Notes: generated from the sequence alone by a model not told the origin. A stretch of 6,865 nucleotides of DNA from an uncultured Oscillospiraceae bacterium (GCA_934589665.1 CAKTOJ010000087.1:1-6865), one strand, 5' to 3'. Positions 1 through 6,311 are shown, numbered from the stretch's first letter. Numbers and translations are program-made.

Positions 1-320
1 TCGGCTACAGCCCCTGCGAGATGCACTCCATCAAGGGCGGCATGATGAACTGCCAGAAGGAAATGAAGAAGGCTGTTGAGTGCGGCTACTGGAACCTGTT
101 CCGCTTCAATCCCGCGGCTCCCGAGGGTCAGCGCTTCAGCCTGGATTCCAAGGCTCCCGCCGGCGGTTATCAGGAGTTCCTGATGAACGAGGCCCGCTAC
201 AGCCGTCTGACCCGCGAGTTCCCCGAGCGCGCCGGTACGCTCTTCGCCCGCAACGAAGAGGCTGCCAAGGAGCGCTACGAGCACCTCGTCAAGCTGGTCG
301 ACATGTACGACAAGAAGTAA
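1..320 (+). CDS. nifJ: Pyruvate:ferredoxin (flavodoxin) oxidoreductase, C-terminal fragment
   Basis: This is the last 105 codons of a gene that begins upstream of the window; the frame is open from base 3 and stops with TAA at 318-320. PFOR oxidatively decarboxylates pyruvate to acetyl-CoA and passes the electrons to ferredoxin in the cytoplasm. The fragment opens with GYSPCEMHSIKGGM, followed by KKAVECGYWNLFRFNP, which is the conserved C-terminal block of the single-chain enzyme. From knowledge of the Desulfovibrio africanus structure, the Cys in YSPC (bases 15-17) should be the late fourth ligand of the [4Fe-4S] cluster nearest thiamine diphosphate. The tail (Q-E-F-L-x-x-E-x-R-Y) is also typical. 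The full protein is usually about 1,170-1,200 residues, so only about 9% is visible. A terminator follows directly, so the hydrogenase genes downstream are probably a separate transcript, though metabolically linked through ferredoxin. A related 2-oxoacid oxidoreductase is possible but less likely. Confidence 0.93.
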   Translation, partial: GYSPCEMHSIKGGMMNCQKEMKKAVECGYWNLFRFNPAAPEGQRFSLDSKAPAGGYQEFLMNEARYSRLTREFPERAGTLFARNEEAAKERYEHLVKLVDMYDKK

Positions 321-332
321 GCGATACTCCCG

Positions 333-366
333 AAAGAGGGCTGCCATCCGGCAGTCCTCTTTTTTT
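333..366 (+). terminator. Intrinsic terminator of the PFOR gene
   Basis: AGAGGGCTGCC (335-345) pairs with GGCAGTCCTCT (350-360) over 11 bp with a single G-U wobble. The loop is the tetranucleotide ATCC. Two further A-T pairs (333-334 with 361-362) can extend the stem. A run of seven T residues (360-366) follows. It lies 12 bases after the PFOR stop codon, a classic rho-independent terminator that separates PFOR from the hydrogenase unit. Confidence 0.93.
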
Positions 367-421
367 GACGAAAAAGTAAGAGAAACCATACATTTTCGTT
401 AAATTGCCATAAAGATTCCTC

Positions 422-451
422 TTTACATCATCTATAGATATGACCTATAAT
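422..451 (+). promoter_or_regulatory. Predicted sigma-A-type promoter of the hydrogenase operon
   Basis: TTTACA (422-427; five of six matches to the -35 consensus TTGACA) is separated by 18 bases from a perfect TATAAT (446-451). Transcription would start near base 458, giving a leader of about 45-55 bases before the flavoprotein gene. The region is distinctly AT-rich compared with the flanking genes. A short dyad, TATAG (433-437) and CTATA (445-449), overlaps the -10 box and could be an operator half-site pair or chance. Confidence 0.75.
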
Positions 452-503
452 TGGAAAAGAGGCGGACACAGAAATACTGCCCGCGTTTTGTGATCGGAAA
501 GGT

Positions 504-2348
504 GTGAAGGTTTTGTCGAGACTTGATATTATGACGCCATCCCGCGCACAGACCGTCATCGACGGACTCTACCGCGATGTGGAGCGGCGTATTGCCGCAA
601 GCCCTCCGGGACTGTGCCCGGTCGATCTTGCCATGAACTTCCTGAATCTCTGCCACGCGCAGACCTGCGGAAAGTGTGTGCCGTGCCGCATTGGCCTCGG
701 CCAGCTCTCTGATTTGATGGAGAGTGTGCTTGACGGCAAGGCGACGATGGAGACAATCTCGCTCATTGAGCGCACGGCGCGCGTGATCGTCAACAGCGCG
801 GACTGCGCCATTGGGCGCGACGCGGCGCGGCTGGTGCTCGACGGACTTCACGGCTTCCGTGACGATTATGAGGAGCATGTGCTGCGCCACCGCTGCCTCG
901 GCGGGATGCAGAACCCCGTCCCGTGTGTGGCCCTGTGCCCGGCGGGCGTGGACATTCCGGGCTATACGGTGCTGGTCAAGTATGGCCGCTATGCGGACGC
1001 CGTGCGGCTGATCCGGCAGGATAATCCCTTCCCCTCGGCCTGTGCATACATCTGCGAGCACCCCTGCGAGGCGCGCTGCCGCCGCAATATGATCGACGAC
1101 GCGGTGAATATCCGTGGGCTCAAACGCTATGCGGTCGATCATGCGGGTTATGTGCCGCATCCGGCGTGCGCCGAGCCGACCGGAAAAACGGTCGCCATCG
1201 TCGGCGGCGGGCCGAGCGGCCTTTCCGCGGCGTATTATCTTGCGCTGATGGGGCATAAGGTCACAGTTTATGAAAAGCGCGCGAAACTCGGCGGTATGCT
1301 GCGCTATGGGATACCGGCCTACCGCCTGCCGCGCGAGGTGCTCGATGCGGAGATTGCGTCGCTCCTCTCCGTCGGTATCGATGTGAAGCTGAATGTGGAT
1401 ATCGGGGATGGGATCACCTTTGACGAACTGCGCGGGCAGTACGACTCGCTCTACCTTGCCCTTGGCGCACATACGGACAAAAAGACCGGCATCGAGGGCG
1501 AGGACGCCGAAGGCGTCATGTCCGCCGTTGAAATGCTACGCGAAATCGGCGACGATCATATGCCGGACTTCCGCAATAAGGAGATTGTGGTAATCGGCGG
1601 CGGCAATGTCGCCATGGATGTCAGCCGCAGTGCGGTGCGTCTCGGCGCGCGCAAGGTCAGCTGCGTCTACCGCCGCCGTCAGGCGGATATGACGGCGCTG
1701 CCGGAGGAGGTCGAGGGCGCGGTTGCCGAGGGTGTGGAGATGGTGACGCTCGAAGCGCCTGTGCGCATTGAAACGAATGAGCAGGGGCATGCTGTTGCGC
1801 TGTGGACGCAGCCGCAGATCATCGGAGAGATGGATGCGAAGGGCCGACCCAAGCCGGAAAAGGCGCGCCAGTTTGAACGGCGCATCGCGGCGGACGTGAT
1901 TGTAGTCGCCATCGGTCAGGGCGTGGAGACGCACGGCTTTGAGCAGAGCGAGATCACCATTAAGCACGGCGCGTTTGTCGCCGAGGCGAGCGGCCAGATC
2001 GACAATATGGACGGTGTGTTTGCCGGCGGAGACTGTGTGACCGGTCCGGCCACGGTTATCCGCGCCATCGCGGCGGGCAAGGTCGCGGCGGCGAACATCG
2101 ACGATTACCTTGGCTTCCATCATGTTATTGATGTGGGCGTGGAGGTGCCGACGGCGCGGCTGAACAACAAGCCGCCCCACGGCCGTATCAATACGACCGA
2201 GCGCGAGGCTGGAGAGCGTAAGCATGACTTCAAGTGTATCGAGTGCGGCCTGACGGATGAGGAGGCCTATGCCGAAGCGTCCCGCTGCCTGCGCTGCGAC
2301 CACTTCGGCTATGGTATTTTCCGCGGAGGGAGGAAGGGCAAATGGTAA
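504..2348 (+). CDS. NuoF-type Fe-S domain fused to GltD-like NAD(P)H/FAD oxidoreductase; hydrogenase partner subunit
   Basis: This is a predicted cytoplasmic electron-transfer flavoprotein of 614 residues. Residues about 35-125 match the [4Fe-4S] domain of NADH dehydrogenase subunit NuoF: CGKCVPC (C55, C58, C61) plus C101, with the 40-residue gap usual for that cluster. The NADH/FMN-binding part of NuoF is absent. Residues about 131-540 are GltD-like (small subunit of glutamate synthase; also NfnB). They carry an N-terminal Cys cluster region (C141, C145, C180, C184, C188, C192), the FAD Rossmann motif GGGPSGLSAA (234-243), a second nucleotide site GGGNVAMD (365-372) followed by YRRR (389-392), which favours NADPH, and the closing flavin motif GVFAGGDC (504-511). 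A C-terminal CxxC-x13-CxxC (C578, C581, C595, C598) may bind another cluster or zinc. The start is uncertain: GTG 504 lies one base from the GGAAAGG at 496-502, whereas TTG at 513 is 10 bases from it and would remove three residues. The gene overlaps the hydrogenase gene by 7 bases, so it probably supplies or accepts its electrons. A stand-alone glutamate synthase role is unlikely because no gltB is present. Confidence 0.92.
   Translation: MKVLSRLDIMTPSRAQTVIDGLYRDVERRIAASPPGLCPVDLAMNFLNLCHAQTCGKCVPCRIGLGQLSDLMESVLDGKATMETISLIERTARVIVNSADCAIGRDAARLVLDGLHGFRDDYEEHVLRHRCLGGMQNPVPCVALCPAGVDIPGYTVLVKYGRYADAVRLIRQDNPFPSACAYICEHPCEARCRRNMIDDAVNIRGLKRYAVDHAGYVPHPACAEPTGKTVAIVGGGPSGLSAAYYLALMGHKVTVYEKRAKLGGMLRYGIPAYRLPREVLDAEIASLLSVGIDVKLNVDIGDGITFDELRGQYDSLYLALGAHTDKKTGIEGEDAEGVMSAVEMLREIGDDHMPDFRNKEIVVIGGGNVAMDVSRSAVRLGARKVSCVYRRRQADMTALPEEVEGAVAEGVEMVTLEAPVRIETNEQGHAVALWTQPQIIGEMDAKGRPKPEKARQFERRIAADVIVVAIGQGVETHGFEQSEITIKHGAFVAEASGQIDNMDGVFAGGDCVTGPATVIRAIAAGKVAAANIDDYLGFHHVIDVGVEVPTARLNNKPPHGRINTTEREAGERKHDFKCIECGLTDEEAYAEASRCLRCDHFGYGIFRGGRKGKW
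2325..2338 (+). promoter_or_regulatory. Ribosome binding site of the hydrogenase gene
   Basis: The purine run GGAGGGAGGAAGGG lies inside the last codons of the upstream flavoprotein gene. Its GGAGG-like cores are about 8 or more bases from ATG 2342. It fixes the start at 2342 and, with the 7-base gene overlap, suggests coupled and roughly stoichiometric translation of the two subunits. Confidence 0.85.
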
Positions 2349-4090
2349 GAAACGTCACTGTGACCATCGACCATAAGAGCATCACCGTGCCCGAAACGAC
2401 AACAATTCTGGAAGCGGCACGCATGCTCAATGTCAATATCCCGACGCTGTGCTACTTAAAGGATATCAACGAGATCGCGGCCTGCCGCCTCTGCGGCGTG
2501 GAGGTGCGCGGTATGGAGCGGCTTGTTCCCGCGTGCGACAATGTGGTGGCGGACGGGATGGAGGTGCTCACCAACAGTCCCATGGCGCGCGAGGCGCGCC
2601 GCGCCAATCTGCGATTGATCCTCTCCGAGCATGACACAAGCTGCACGAACTGCTCGCGCAGCGGAAACTGCACGCTTCAATCGCTGGCAAACGATTTCAA
2701 TATGCGCGGCTCGCACTATCCCACCCGTCTGCGCGGCGAGACAGTGGATTACTCCACGCCGCTCATCCGGGAGAACGACAAGTGCGTCAAATGCATGCGC
2801 TGCATCCAGATTTGTGAAAAGGTGCAGACCGTGAAGATCTGGGATCTGCTTGGCACCGGCGCACGGGCGACGGTGGACGTTTCCCGCAACCGCCGGATTC
2901 AGGATACCGAATGCACCTACTGCGGCCAGTGCATCACGCACTGTCCCACGGCGGCACTGCGCGAGCGAGACGACACCGGCCGGGTATTTGATGCAATCGA
3001 CGACCCGAACACCGTAACGGTTGTGCAGGTTGCTCCTGCCGTCCGCACGGCGTGGGCGGAGGCATTTGGCCTGTCGCCGGAGTTTGCAACGCCCGGACGC
3101 ATGGCTGCGGCGCTGCGCGAGCTGGGCTTCAACTATGTATTCGATACCGATTTTGCCGCCGACCTCACAATCATGGAGGAGGGCAGCGAGTTTATTGAGC
3201 GGTTCACACATAAGGAGGATTACCAGTGGCCGATGTTTACCTCCTGCTGTCCGGGCTGGGTGCGGTTCTTGAAATCGCAGTATCCGGAGCGGACGGGCGG
3301 CCTGTCCACGGCGAAGTCGCCGCAGCAGATGTTCGGCGCGGTTGCCAAGAGCTATTTTGCAGAAAAGATCGGTATTGATCCGGAGCGGTTGTTTGTGGTG
3401 TCGATCATGCCGTGCGTATCAAAAAAGAGCGAGTGCGCCCTGCCGACGATGCGCGGCGCGCATGGGGCACCAGATGTGGACGTGAGCATCACGACGCGCG
3501 AGCTGGATATTATGCTGCGCGCAAACCATATTTCCCCGGTGCATCTGGAGGAGGAAGCGTTTGACTCGCCGCTCGGCACGGGTACTGGTGCGGCAGTTGT
3601 ATTCGGCGCGACCGGCGGCGTGATGGATGCGGCGCTTCGTTCCGCCTATTATCTGGTCACAGGCAAGAATCCCGATCCCGATGCCTTCACTGCTGTGCGC
3701 GGCACGGACGGCTGGAAGGAGGCGGGCTTCACCATTCCCGGCGCGGGTGAGGTGAAGGTTGCGGTCGTGAGCGGTCTGGGCAATGCGCGCAGATTGATGA
3801 ATGCGCTCGGACGCGGCGAGGTGAGCTATGACTTTGTTGAGGTCATGGCCTGTCCGGGCGGATGCGCTGGCGGCGGCGGGCAGCCCATTCATGACGGGCA
3901 GGAGCTGGCCGGCCAGCGCGGCGAGGTGCTCTGGCGGCTCGATAAAAACGAGGCGGTCCGCTTCTCGCATGAAAATCCCGATGTGCAGGCGCTCTACAGG
4001 GACTATCTTGAAAAGCCGCTTAGTGAAAAATCACACCAGCTGCTCCACACGGATCATTTTGCGTGGGAGATGCCAAAAGCAAACGGATAA
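2342..4090 (+). CDS. hydA: [FeFe] hydrogenase, group A (CpI-like four-cluster architecture)
   Basis: This cytoplasmic [FeFe] hydrogenase interconverts protons plus electrons with H2. Its 582 residues compare with 574 for Clostridium pasteurianum CpI. Domains in order are: a [2Fe-2S] ferredoxin-like domain (C37, C48, C51, C65); a His-ligated [4Fe-4S] site (H97, C101, C104, C110); two [4Fe-4S] ferredoxin motifs (C148, C151, C154, C158 and C191, C194, C197, C201); and the H-cluster domain. All three H-cluster signatures are intact: TSCCPGW (300-306, C303 ligand and C302 proton relay), MPCVSKKSE (356-364, C358 ligand) and VMACPGGC followed by GGGQP (501-515, C504 and C508 ligands). The small-subunit-like tail (about 545-573, with SEKSHQLLHT) is present. 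Nothing suggests inactivation. Pairing with a GltD-like subunit fits the hydrogenase class called glutamate-synthase-linked (A2). No HydC/NuoE-like subunit and no hydE, hydF or hydG maturase is in the window, so maturation must be encoded elsewhere. Confidence 0.97.
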   Translation: MVRNVTVTIDHKSITVPETTTILEAARMLNVNIPTLCYLKDINEIAACRLCGVEVRGMERLVPACDNVVADGMEVLTNSPMAREARRANLRLILSEHDTSCTNCSRSGNCTLQSLANDFNMRGSHYPTRLRGETVDYSTPLIRENDKCVKCMRCIQICEKVQTVKIWDLLGTGARATVDVSRNRRIQDTECTYCGQCITHCPTAALRERDDTGRVFDAIDDPNTVTVVQVAPAVRTAWAEAFGLSPEFATPGRMAAALRELGFNYVFDTDFAADLTIMEEGSEFIERFTHKEDYQWPMFTSCCPGWVRFLKSQYPERTGGLSTAKSPQQMFGAVAKSYFAEKIGIDPERLFVVSIMPCVSKKSECALPTMRGAHGAPDVDVSITTRELDIMLRANHISPVHLEEEAFDSPLGTGTGAAVVFGATGGVMDAALRSAYYLVTGKNPDPDAFTAVRGTDGWKEAGFTIPGAGEVKVAVVSGLGNARRLMNALGRGEVSYDFVEVMACPGGCAGGGGQPIHDGQELAGQRGEVLWRLDKNEAVRFSHENPDVQALYRDYLEKPLSEKSHQLLHTDHFAWEMPKANG

Positions 4091-4092
4091 GA

Positions 4093-4129
4093 AAAGAAAA
4101 CGCACGGCCTTCAGCCGTGCGTTTTCTTT
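4093..4129. terminator. Bidirectional intrinsic terminator between hydA and gatD
   Basis: A perfect 16-bp stem (4093-4108 with 4114-4129) has the loop CTTCA. Its GC core is CGCACGGC/GCCGTGCG and its outer part is A-rich on the left and T-rich on the right, so each strand reads a U-rich tract after the core. It begins 2 bases after the hydA stop codon and ends 5 bases before the gatD stop codon on the other strand. It therefore serves both convergent transcription units. Confidence 0.93.
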
Positions 4130-4134
4130 CTTCT

Positions 4135-4863
4135 TTACTTTTCGCTGCGCAGCCGAAGCTGCTCGGCTGTAATGTCATATCCGCGAGTCATATACGCATC
4201 GAGCGGAATTTCAGACACTTCTTCATTACGATTCGTATAAATTGCGGAAATGATAACCTTCAGCAATTGCGGATTCTTGATGAGGATGGGACCGGTGAGC
4301 TGTGAGGCAAAGAGATTCTTTTTGTGGAAGCCTTCGGGGGCGTTAGCGGCCTCGTTGCCGTAGCCCATGGCCATCGAGGTCAAAAGCGGGGAGGTGACGC
4401 CGAAGAGGTTGGAGCACTTGTTCATAAACCCGACGACGGCGTCCTCATACAGATCCGTGTGGGCGTAGACGTCCTCAACATAGCGTTCCGAACCCTGGAC
4501 GGAGGTAAACGGCGCGAGGCCGAGGGCCTCATAGACCGTTCCGTCGCGGTCCGTGATGGAGCGGCCCAGCAGCTCCATGGAGTTTCCGGCAAAGAGCATT
4601 ACCGTGCCGCGCTCCTGTGCTTCCTTAATGGCTGGCGCGAAACGAAGAAAGTCGGTCAGCGCGGCCTTTTGTGCATGCTCCGTTCCGGCGCCCATGAAGA
4701 GCAGATCGGCGTCGGAGAGGTCGGCGGGCGCGCCGGGAAGGACGCGCTCGACCGTGATGCTGTTTCCCATCTGCTCAAGTGTGCGGCGGACGATCGAGAC
4801 ATTGGCGTAGCTGCCGTAAAGGCTCATCAGGTCAGGATAAAAATGAAGGATCTTGATGTTCAT
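4135..4863 (-). CDS. gatD: GatD-like glutamine amidotransferase subunit, catalytic Cys and His replaced
   Basis: This is a homologue of GatD, the class I glutaminase that feeds ammonia to MurT for amidation of D-Glu in lipid II. The start at 4863 gives 242 residues, matching the usual GatD length of about 240. It is chosen because AAGGAGGG sits 8 bases upstream and the protein then opens MNIKILHFYPDLMSLYG like its family; an ATG at 4887 lies inside murT without a ribosome binding site. Family blocks are visible: DLLFMGAGTEHAQ (53-65), the nucleophile-elbow region (88-100), GFMNKCS (145-151), MGYGNE (166-171) and QLTGPILIKNP (188-198). From memory of Staphylococcus aureus GatD, C94 (ICGGYQ) aligns with A92 (FAGNSM) and H189 (YLHGP) aligns with T190 (QLTGP). 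The only cysteine in the protein is C150, which is not at the elbow. Glutaminase activity should therefore be absent, although the reading frame is intact. It may be a structural or regulatory partner of the MurT-like ligase. The family assignment is firm; function is open. Confidence 0.88.
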   Translation of the reverse strand: MNIKILHFYPDLMSLYGSYANVSIVRRTLEQMGNSITVERVLPGAPADLSDADLLFMGAGTEHAQKAALTDFLRFAPAIKEAQERGTVMLFAGNSMELLGRSITDRDGTVYEALGLAPFTSVQGSERYVEDVYAHTDLYEDAVVGFMNKCSNLFGVTSPLLTSMAMGYGNEAANAPEGFHKKNLFASQLTGPILIKNPQLLKVIISAIYTNRNEEVSEIPLDAYMTRGYDITAEQLRLRSEK

Positions 4864-4867
4864 GCTC

Positions 4868-6190
4868 TCAGCCCTCCTTTTCCACATGGCTCAGCAGCTT
4901 GTCGCGGTCGGAGAAGCAGGTGACGACATAGACTTCCTCGTCGCCCTCAGCGGCGAGCGTCTGCGCGGCCTGCGCAATATCGGGCACGACCTCCCAGTTC
5001 TGAACGGAAGTGAAGGTGAAGCGCTCGGCAAGATCGCTGCAGTAGCGACCGGAGAGGATTACCCGCTTGACCTGCGGCGCGGCGAGCTGGTCGAAGTCGA
5101 TATCCCACAGCCAGCTCGTTTCACTGGTGAAATATTTGCGGCTGACCGCATCCACGATCACAAGCACAGAGCACGGCACCCTGGTCTGCGCGATGTAGCG
5201 CAGATTCGTGTCGTAGGCGATAGAGTTTTCGTGCTTGCTGGTGAGCAGTGTGCCGTGATGGGAACCGAGACAGAAGGTCTGCATGCGGCCGTTTTTGAGG
5301 ATATAATTGCTCACCACGCCGGCGATCACGTCGGCGCTCACGCCGCACTCGCGGCAGGCGGCGTAGGCGGCAAGGATATTATAAACATTGTAGATGCTGC
5401 GGAAGGCCAGCTGGACATTTATGCCGCCGTCGAGCGTAAGCGTGCCGGCGTCGAGATCGAGCGCCGTGGCGGTATAATCTGTTTTCGGCTTGCGGTGGCC
5501 GCATTTTGTGCAGCGGTACGCGCCAATGTGGTTATAGTGCACGTAATCATATTCCATCGGTGCATGGCAGACGGGGCAGTACGCGCCGTCGTGGTATACG
5601 CCGGTGGGGGAAGCACTGTCCGAAGCGCAGTGGTCAAGGCCGAACCATTTGACCTTTTTGTGGTCGATGGCAAAGCAGCTCGAAAGCGGGTCGTCCGCGT
5701 TGAGGATCAGTTCTGTATCGTCGTGAACGGCGGGAAGAATGGCATCGTATACCCATTCCGGATGACCGTTTCGTGTGAGCTGGTCGCGGTAGAGATTCGT
5801 GATGACGAACTGCGTGGGGTGGAAGAAGCGGAAGGAGTGGCGGGCATAGCGCTCATCGCTTTCAAGCAGCAGAACGTCGGCCTTGACACGGCCGGAGAGC
5901 GTGGCGTTGGTGAGAATGAGCGTCGTCACGCCCTCAATCTGATTCGAGCCCTCGGCGTTATAGATCACGTTTTTCCCGTCCGTGCGAAGGATGGCGGCGA
6001 TCATCTCGACCGTGGAGGTCTTGCCGTTCGAGCCGGTGACGGCGATGATGTGCTCCGGAAGCTCCACGCGTCGGAGAATGTCGGGGCATATCTTCAGCGC
6101 CGCTGCGCCGGGCATGGAGCTGCCCTTGCCGATGAGCTTACCGACCGCGCGGCCGAGCTTACAGACTAAAATTGCCAGGAATTTTCGCAT
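4868..6190 (-). CDS. murT: MurT-like Mur ligase (lipid II isoglutaminyl synthase subunit family, DUF1727)
   Basis: MurT is an ATP-dependent Mur-ligase-fold enzyme that, with GatD, amidates the alpha-carboxyl of D-Glu in lipid II at the cytoplasmic face of the membrane. The start at 6190 gives 440 residues (S. aureus MurT has 437), with GAAAGAGGA just upstream and a typical MRKFLAILVCKLGRAVGK opening. Visible features are the P-loop TGSNGKTST (52-60), GSNQIEG (81-87), the Mur-type acidic motif ESDE (110-113), TNLYRDQL (131-138), LNADDPL (163-169), a Cys4 zinc ribbon (C205, C208, C227, C230), YNVYNILAAY (267-276) and NGRMQ (300-304). The C-terminal DUF1727 domain diverges. Where S. aureus, from memory, has KNPAG and then NDNAADGRDTSW, this protein has KHENS (319-323) and VDAVSRKYFTSETSW (346-360). 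The Asp proposed to complete the GatD triad is thus Glu357. The stop codon lies 4 bases upstream of the gatD start, so the two are co-translated. ATP-dependent ligase activity looks plausible; the amide donor and even the substrate are uncertain. Confidence 0.88.
   Translation of the reverse strand: MRKFLAILVCKLGRAVGKLIGKGSSMPGAAALKICPDILRRVELPEHIIAVTGSNGKTSTVEMIAAILRTDGKNVIYNAEGSNQIEGVTTLILTNATLSGRVKADVLLLESDERYARHSFRFFHPTQFVITNLYRDQLTRNGHPEWVYDAILPAVHDDTELILNADDPLSSCFAIDHKKVKWFGLDHCASDSASPTGVYHDGAYCPVCHAPMEYDYVHYNHIGAYRCTKCGHRKPKTDYTATALDLDAGTLTLDGGINVQLAFRSIYNVYNILAAYAACRECGVSADVIAGVVSNYILKNGRMQTFCLGSHHGTLLTSKHENSIAYDTNLRYIAQTRVPCSVLVIVDAVSRKYFTSETSWLWDIDFDQLAAPQVKRVILSGRYCSDLAERFTFTSVQNWEVVPDIAQAAQTLAAEGDEEVYVVTCFSDRDKLLSHVEKEG
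4872..4879 (-). promoter_or_regulatory. Ribosome binding site that fixes the gatD start
   Basis: On the minus strand this reads AAGGAGGG, ending 8 bases before ATG 4863. It lies inside the last codons of murT. It decides for the 242-residue GatD-like protein over an eight-residue-longer form starting at 4887. Confidence 0.88.
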
Positions 6191-6196
6191 GATGAT

Positions 6197-6205
6197 TCCT
6201 CTTTC
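6197..6205 (-). promoter_or_regulatory. Ribosome binding site of murT
   Basis: The minus strand reads GAAAGAGGA, with the GAGG core 7 bases before ATG 6190. It supports the 440-residue MurT. An upstream in-frame ATG at 6313 would add 41 residues unlike the family and would run through the predicted promoter. Confidence 0.75.
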
Positions 6206-6232
6206 TGATCGATCTTTTGGAAAAGCATGGAA

Positions 6233-6241
6233 AGTATACCA
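6233..6241 (-). promoter_or_regulatory. Predicted extended -10 promoter for murT-gatD
   Basis: The minus strand reads TGGTATACT, an extended -10 element (TGn plus TATACT, five of six matches to TATAAT). No good -35 hexamer is visible at 16-19 bases upstream, which extended -10 promoters tolerate. The start of transcription would be near base 6226, leaving a leader of about 36 bases before the murT ATG. Confidence 0.6.
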
Positions 6242-6293
6242 CGGTTCACGGGAAAATAACAGGGGAAATTTTTCAGAGCGGATGCGCCGTGGC

Positions 6294-6311
6294 GGAAAAT
6301 GTAAATTTTCC
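6294..6311. repeat. Perfect 7-bp inverted repeat in the murT/zapA divergent region
   Basis: GGAAAAT (6294-6300) and ATTTTCC (6305-6311) are perfect reverse complements around the spacer GTAA. The 18-bp dyad lies about 30 bases upstream of the zapA -10 element and about 55 bases upstream of the murT -10 on the other strand. It has no T-tract, so it is not a terminator. A transcription-factor site is possible; no known consensus was recognised. Confidence 0.5.

Noticed and set aside
80..379. A 99-codon plus-strand open frame overlapping the PFOR end
   Set aside because: It is an out-of-frame reading of conserved PFOR sequence, Arg/Gly/Pro-rich, and it runs through the terminator hairpin.
395..415. 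A possible Rex-type redox operator (TTCGTTAA followed by an AT-rich half) upstream of the hydrogenase promoter
   Set aside because: Only one half-site resembles TTGTTAA and the second half (towards CCATAA) does not match TTAACAA, so it is too weak to call.
367..503. A riboswitch or small RNA in the leader of the hydrogenase operon
   Set aside because: The predicted leader is only about 45-55 bases, with no stable hairpin and no recognised aptamer pattern.
432..1472. A 346-codon open frame on the minus strand opposite the flavoprotein gene
   Set aside because: It is Arg/Ala/His-rich with no family motif, and it runs across the predicted hydrogenase promoter. The plus-strand frame carries all conserved cysteines and Rossmann motifs.
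2456..3211. Minus-strand open frames opposite hydA (also 3419-3970) and opposite the flavoprotein gene (1536-2303)
   Set aside because: They are shadows of strongly conserved plus-strand genes and show no recognisable domain or translation signal.
4588..4590. The missing GatD nucleophile as a sequencing error
   Set aside because: A Cys to Ala change needs at least two base changes, the catalytic His is also lost at a distant site, the frame is intact, and neighbouring residues of the elbow differ as well.
4853..6169. A 438-codon open frame on the plus strand opposite murT
   Set aside because: It is antisense to a well-recognised MurT-like gene, has low-complexity Val/Ala/Arg/Gly-rich content with no known motif, and lacks a suitable ribosome binding site. 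GC-rich third positions of murT produce it.
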